Shown here: in pieces, positions 60,614-64,000 of the stretch
Layout: the number at the start of each line of letters is the position of its first letter
Position numbering within the stretch: the stretch's first letter is position 1
NCBI GenBank assembly: GCA_036504095.1
Contig: DASXVS010000045.1
Coordinates: 124,001-188,000 of the forward strand
Source: Armatimonadota bacterium
GTDB lineage: Bacteria; Armatimonadota; DTGP01; JAKQQT01
Length of the DNA: 64,000 nt
Reading direction: 5' to 3'
Translations under genes and position numbers: made by a program
Notes under the pieces: model-generated
Databases searched by the model: none
Seen by the model: the letters and a program-made list of their open reading frames with translations, nothing else
Told to the model about the DNA's origin: nothing

Positions 60614-61393
60614 ATGCTAAAGAAACTAGCCATTGTCCTCGCATGCGCCGTCACGGTCGCGGTTGCGGCCCGCGCCGTCGACCCGGCGGTTTATCAGAAC
60701 ACCCGCGGCAGCTACTATGTCTTCAACTACACTGCCCCCACCGCGCTGGCAGCCCTTGATGACGGACACCTCAATTCACCCGGCGCCGACATCACCAGCT
60801 TCACCTTTGGCACCTCCCTGTCGCCTCTCGGGCTGGCGCCCGATGGCAGCGCGGTAAAGGTGGATTTCGACGCCCTGATCAGCTTTTACATCGGTAAACC
60901 GCTGGGTACGCCGTTTACCAGCGCAAAAAGCGCGGCGAATCTGATTGCCACGTACCGTATCCCGTTCCGCGCAGTTTCGGCCCCCGCGACGAACGCTCAG
61001 CTCAATGCTTGGTCGGTAGCCGCCAGCTTCACGATCCCGACGCAGGATTTTGCGATTGAAGAACTCTTCGTCACGCCCGACGGCACTTCGGTCAACGACA
61101 TTACGGACGTTGTGAATCCGTTCATCGCGGCCGGCAACGCCGCCCCCTCCGGCGTGAACGACGCCACGGTCGGGTCAAGTGCAGACCTTATGTATACGGA
61201 CGACAGCTATGACGGCCTGTACGATGCGCCCACGGCGCCTACATCCTTCGGTGACGGCGTCCATAACGCGAGCCTGTACCTCCGCCTCCGCGGCACTCCG
61301 CACAGTGCCGCCGTTCCGGAACCCGGCACACTGGCCCTTCTCGGCACCATCGCGCCCCTGGCGGGCCTCGTGATTCGCCGCAAACGCGCATAG
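60614..61393 (+). CDS. PEP-CTERM sorting-domain protein
   Basis: A 259-residue exported protein. The signal peptide runs to about residue 22 (VAVAARAVDP). The middle is an all-beta domain without recognised family, beginning PAVYQNTRGSYYVFNY. The C-terminus is a PEP-CTERM signal: VPEPGTLALLG, a hydrophobic helix and RRKRA. Known systems use exosortase to cut at PEP and anchor the protein in envelope or exopolysaccharide. No exosortase is in the window. AAAGGAG lies about 11 nt before the ATG, and a strong terminator follows. Confidence 0.92.
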   Translation: MLKKLAIVLACAVTVAVAARAVDPAVYQNTRGSYYVFNYTAPTALAALDDGHLNSPGADITSFTFGTSLSPLGLAPDGSAVKVDFDALISFYIGKPLGTPFTSAKSAANLIATYRIPFRAVSAPATNAQLNAWSVAASFTIPTQDFAIEELFVTPDGTSVNDITDVVNPFIAAGNAAPSGVNDATVGSSADLMYTDDSYDGLYDAPTAPTSFGDGVHNASLYLRLRGTPHSAAVPEPGTLALLGTIAPLAGLVIRRKRA

Positions 61394-61421
61394 GTCTCTT
61401 CTTCTGAGAGAAGCACAGGCA

Positions 61422-61457
61422 GTGGGGAGCCCATCCGGGCTCCTCACGTGCTTTTTT
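61422..61457 (+). terminator. Rho-independent terminator after the PEP-CTERM gene
   Basis: An 11-bp stem (61422-61432 with 61437-61447, one G-T pair), a 4-nt loop and a TTTTTT tail after GTGC. A classic intrinsic terminator that isolates the thiamine operon from the gene before it. Confidence 0.9.
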
Positions 61458-61520
61458 GGCGCGCCGTCGTCGCGCCCCTCGCTGGATGCGGGATGCCGAT
61501 ACCTGCTACCATGGTTTCAA

Positions 61521-61604
61521 CGCTGGGGGAGTCCTATGGCGGACTGAGAGCCCGTAAGGGCGACCCTTTGCACCTGATCCGGGTCATGCCGGCGTAGGGA
61601 AGCG
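61521..61604 (+). ncRNA. TPP riboswitch (THI element)
   Basis: The two hallmark blocks are intact: ACTGAGAGCC with a GTAA-capped stem (pyrimidine arm) and ACCTGATCCGGGTCATGCCGG followed by CGTAGGGAAGCG (pyrophosphate arm, TPP-binding). CGCT at 61521 pairs with AGCG at 61601 to close P1. It precedes thiG and should lower expression of the thi genes when thiamine pyrophosphate is abundant. Confidence 0.97.
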
Positions 61605-61607
61605 CCA

Positions 61608-61670
61608 GTTCTCCAAATCATTGAAGGGCCGCGCCTCTCTCGGGCGGGCCCAATTCGCATTTTGGAGAAC
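61608..61670 (+). promoter_or_regulatory. Shine-Dalgarno-sequestering stem downstream of the TPP riboswitch
   Basis: GTTCTCCAAA at 61608-61617 pairs perfectly with TTTGGAGAAC at 61661-61670, which contains the thiG GGAG ribosome-binding site six bases before the ATG. A GC-rich inner hairpin lies between. Because this arm begins three bases after P1, the riboswitch can compete with or favour it, giving translational control. There is no intrinsic terminator. Confidence 0.75.
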
Positions 61671-61673
61671 ACG

Positions 61674-62480
61674 ATGTCCGAGACATCCGCACGAAATGAC
61701 GCAGCGGCGCCGCTGGTAATCAACGGCGTGACGCTTAACTCCCGCCTGTTCCTTGGCACCGGAAAATACCGGACCAACGAGGATATGAACGCCGCGCTGG
61801 AAGCCTCAGGCAGCGAGCTGATTACCGTGGCGCTCCGCCGCCTCGACCTCGACGATCCCTCGAAGAAAACGCTTCTGGATTTCATCGACTGGAAGAAATA
61901 CCGAATCCTGCCCAACACGGCCGGATCGAAGACCGCGGAGGAAGCGGTGAAGACGGCCCGGATGGCCCGGGCGATGGGGCTCAGCGACTGGGTTAAGGTC
62001 GAGGTGATACCCGATCCCAAGTACCTGTTGCCGGACCCCGTTGGTACACTGGAAGCCTGCGAGATCCTGTTGAAGGAGGGGTTCACCGTTCTCCCTTACA
62101 TAAACGCAGACCCGATCCTCGCTCAGCGCTTGCAGGACATGGGTACCCACACCGTGATGCCGCTCGCGTCGCCGATCGGCAGCGGGCAGGGGCTTGTGAC
62201 GTGGCGCCAGATACAGATCATCATTGAGAACGCGACGGTGCCCGTGGTTGTAGACGCAGGAATCGGGTGCCCGAGCGACGCGGCCTTCGCGATGGAACTC
62301 GGGGCCGACGCGTGTCTCGTCAACACTGCCGTCGCGCGGGCAGGGGACCCGGCAACCATGGCCAAGGCGATCGCGATGGGGATCGAGGCCGGCCGGATGG
62401 CGCACTTCGCGGGCCGGATGCCGGTGCTCCCGTTCGCGAGCGCAAGCAGTCCGACGGAAGGTCTCATCAACGTCAAATGA
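61674..62480 (+). CDS. thiG: Thiazole synthase
   Basis: Builds the thiazole phosphate ring of thiamine from DXP, dehydroglycine and ThiS thiocarboxylate. The 268-residue TIM barrel has RLFLGTGKYRTNEDM, LPNTAGSKTAEEAV, VLPYINADPILAQRL and DAGIGCPSDAA; the lysine that forms the imine with DXP lies in the SDWVKVEVI segment. The first 13 residues are a short extra tail. GGAG lies 6 nt before the ATG, inside a regulatory stem. First gene of the thi operon. Confidence 0.96.
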   Translation: MSETSARNDAAAPLVINGVTLNSRLFLGTGKYRTNEDMNAALEASGSELITVALRRLDLDDPSKKTLLDFIDWKKYRILPNTAGSKTAEEAVKTARMARAMGLSDWVKVEVIPDPKYLLPDPVGTLEACEILLKEGFTVLPYINADPILAQRLQDMGTHTVMPLASPIGSGQGLVTWRQIQIIIENATVPVVVDAGIGCPSDAAFAMELGADACLVNTAVARAGDPATMAKAIAMGIEAGRMAHFAGRMPVLPFASASSPTEGLINVK

Positions 62481-63178
62481 GCCGCCTCCCGGAAGGCCCC
62501 ATCCTGATCGTGCTTACAGATCCGGGCATACCGGACCTTGATGCGCGTGTGGAAGCGGCCATCGCCGGAGGCGCCCGATGGGTGCAGTTCCGGGACAGGT
62601 CCGCTGAGCGCCAGAAAGCCGTCCGATGGGTCCGCCGCATGAAGGAGAGCCACCCGGACGTGACCGTGTCGGTGAACTACGACCTGATGGCGGCCCACGA
62701 GGCAAACGCAGACGGATTCCATATGCCCGCGGGCGTCGAATGGCTTGCGGATGCCCGGATGCTGCTGGGATTCAAGGTCTTGATCGGGCGTTCCGTGCAC
62801 CCCGGAGAGGTGGAGCCGGAGGTTAATCACCCTCACGCGCCGGGGCTGGACTACGTGACCTTCGGGAGCGTGTTCCCCACGGAGTCGCACGCCGGTGGCC
62901 CGGTCACTGGTTTGGCGGGATTGCGTCACGCTTGCTTACATACCGAAGATTGGGGAGCGGAGTGGGACGCCGACATCCAGGGCAGCGGGATGCGAAACCG
63001 GCGCAATACCGGCAAACCGCTGCCCGTGATCGCCATCGGCGGCATCGACGAATCCAACGCAGGAGACTGCATCCGTGCGGGAGCGGCTGGGGCGGCGGTG
63101 ATACGCAGCGTTTTGCTGGCGCCGGACCCGGCCGTAGCGGTCGCCGGGATTCTGAAAGCGATGAGGGAGGCGGTATGA
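62477..63178 (+). CDS. ThiE/TenI superfamily protein (TMP synthase or thiazole tautomerase)
   Basis: A 233-residue barrel of the thiamine phosphate synthase superfamily, with VLTDPGIPDLDARV, GARWVQFRDRSAE, NADGFHMP, TFGSVFPTESHAGG and IAIGGIDESNA. The lysine usual in ThiE's QxREK/RxK block is R here, and the usual D after GxH is not seen, so pyrophosphate chemistry is less certain. In Bacillus the thiazole tautomerase TenI occupies a comparable place next to thiO, thiS and thiG. A spacer of about 25 residues (DIQGSGMRNRRNTG region) is inserted late. It overlaps thiG and thiS by four bases each. Confidence 0.85.
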   Translation: MSRLPEGPILIVLTDPGIPDLDARVEAAIAGGARWVQFRDRSAERQKAVRWVRRMKESHPDVTVSVNYDLMAAHEANADGFHMPAGVEWLADARMLLGFKVLIGRSVHPGEVEPEVNHPHAPGLDYVTFGSVFPTESHAGGPVTGLAGLRHACLHTEDWGAEWDADIQGSGMRNRRNTGKPLPVIAIGGIDESNAGDCIRAGAAGAAVIRSVLLAPDPAVAVAGILKAMREAV

Positions 63179-63372
63179 CAATCACGGTTAACGACAAGCC
63201 TTACGTTTCGGAACAAACAAGCATCGAAGGATTCCTTCGTGAGCGCGGTTTCGAACCGCGGCTCATCGTGGTGGAACTGAACGGGGAGATACTTCAGCGG
63301 GCGCATTGGGACGATGTCTCGCTGAAAGAAGGCGACATCCTGCAGATGGCGCACATGGTCGCGGGAGGTTGA
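63175..63372 (+). CDS. thiS: Sulfur carrier protein ThiS
   Basis: A 65-residue ubiquitin-like protein. The C-terminal GG (MAHMVAGG) is activated as a thiocarboxylate and donates sulfur for the thiazole ring. TITVNDKPYV and VELNGEIL are the usual first strands. The ATG overlaps the previous stop (ATGA), with GGGAGG just upstream. thiF, which activates ThiS, is not seen in the window. Confidence 0.95.
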   Translation: MTITVNDKPYVSEQTSIEGFLRERGFEPRLIVVELNGEILQRAHWDDVSLKEGDILQMAHMVAGG

Positions 63373-63373
63373 T

Positions 63374-64000
63374 TTGAAGCGTGACGTAGCGATTATCGGC
63401 GGTGGAATCATCGGCTGTGCGACAGCCTACTATCTGGCGAAGCAGGGTGCATCCGTCATACTCCTGGAGCGCGGACGTATCGGCGAGCAGGCGACGGGCG
63501 CTTCCGCCGGGATGCTGGCGCCTATCGCCGAGGCCAAGCGCCCCGGCGCGTTCCTGGACGTTGTGGTGGCCGCACTGCGTGATTACCCGACCGCGGTACG
63601 CGAGGTCGAGGCGGCTTCTGGCGTGTCGACCGGCTATTTCCTGCGAAGCATCCTGAGGGTCGCATTCAGCGAAGAGGACGAAGCAAAGTTCGCGTTGGCG
63701 CTTCCGATGTATGAACTGGCCGGCCTGCCGCACAAGCGACTGGACGGGGCGCAGGCGCGCGAAGAGGAGCCAGCGCTCGGAGAGGGCGTGGTCAGCGCGA
63801 TACTCTCGCCCGAAGAGGGCCAGGTTCTTCCCCGCCAGTTGGTCCAGTCATACCGCCACGCAGCGGGCCTGCTGGGCGCCGAGTTCCGCGAGGATGCGGA
63901 AGTTATGGCGCTCGAAACATCCGGCAGGTCCGTGACGACGGTCAGGACACTGGACGGCAGCATCGACGCCGATCGCGTGGTCATCGCCGCCGGCGCGTGG
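63374..64000 (+). CDS. thiO: Glycine oxidase ThiO (3' end outside window)
   Basis: An FAD enzyme that oxidises glycine to the imine used by ThiG in aerobic bacteria. The visible 209 residues start at a TTG (KRDVAIIGGGIIGCATAYYL, the FAD-binding GxGxxG motif). They continue with GASAGMLAPIAEA, typical of the D-amino acid oxidase family, and break off in RVVIAAGAW. GGGAGG from the end of thiS lies 5 nt before the start. It follows thiS by one base. The use of ThiO rather than ThiH implies oxygen-dependent thiamine synthesis. Confidence 0.93.
   Translation, partial: MKRDVAIIGGGIIGCATAYYLAKQGASVILLERGRIGEQATGASAGMLAPIAEAKRPGAFLDVVVAALRDYPTAVREVEAASGVSTGYFLRSILRVAFSEEDEAKFALALPMYELAGLPHKRLDGAQAREEEPALGEGVVSAILSPEEGQVLPRQLVQSYRHAAGLLGAEFREDAEVMALETSGRSVTTVRTLDGSIDADRVVIAAGAW

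Noticed and set aside
1-64000. CRISPR arrays, insertion sequences, prophage or integrase genes
   Set aside because: No regularly spaced direct repeats, transposase or integrase motifs were found on reading both strands.

Overview
The window is a GC-rich bacterial chromosome segment with housekeeping and lineage-specific genes and no insertion sequence, phage block or CRISPR array that I can see. The best guess for the source is the phylum Armatimonadota. The main clue is two prepilin-like proteins whose N-termini run through the block [14 protein letters not shown] and end in an RHxGRxNxxFFD motif. Other clues are dockerin-like C-termini on secreted proteins, a PEP-CTERM protein, a dedicated glutaminyl-tRNA synthetase, and paralogous ADP-ribosylglycohydrolases. 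This assignment is inference; no rRNA is present to confirm it.

Layout. 1-3.9 kb: tail of a LuxR-type response regulator, a solitary dnaA, a zinc-ribbon protein, dgt and a DUF4342-like membrane protein. 3.9-9.7 kb: an unusual fusion of a sugar-binding protein and an ABC permease, then gyrA and rubrerythrin. 9.7-16.1 kb (mostly minus strand): Cys-rich protein, glycosyltransferase, nrdR, hemW, STAS protein, MutL-family protein, tRNA-Glu, and a coupled pair of unknown genes. 16.2-22 kb: FGGY sugar kinase, a tightly overlapping four-gene ABC exporter operon, and a VOC protein. 22-37 kb is the most lineage-specific part. It holds a 1157-residue multidomain secreted protein with a dockerin-like end, two pilin-like proteins, an ADP-ribosylglycohydrolase, an SGNH hydrolase, an S74-chaperone surface protein, UDP-glucose dehydrogenase, tRNA-Gln and a tandem beta-helix secreted protein.

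37-56.8 kb is core metabolism: glnS, tRNA-Pro, recG, coaD, a SepIVA-like coiled-coil gene, pta-ackA, DUF177-rpmF-plsX-fabH-fabD-fabG-acpP-fabF (fatty acid initiation and elongation), a glycosyltransferase, an aspartate-type aminotransferase, rnc, then mtnP-mtnA-apt (methylthioadenosine and adenine salvage). 56.8-60.3 kb: two ABC-2 permeases without an ATPase, a second ADP-ribosylglycohydrolase and an overlapping small gene. 60.3-61.4 kb: a PEP-CTERM protein behind a sigma-54-like promoter. 61.5-64 kb: a TPP riboswitch heading thiG-(thiE/tenI)-thiS-thiO, cut by the window end.

Regulation is readable in several places. Three tRNA genes have near-consensus sigma-70 promoters, all with 17-bp spacers. 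Two promoters 6.4 kb apart (22050 and 28437) share an almost identical block with a 14-bp palindrome between -35 and -10, so the 22.4-29.3 kb genes probably form one locally controlled regulon. The TPP riboswitch is followed by a perfect 10-bp stem that buries the thiG Shine-Dalgarno sequence, which points to translational control. The least described material is the 22-29 kb regulon and the fused transporter at 3911-6304.
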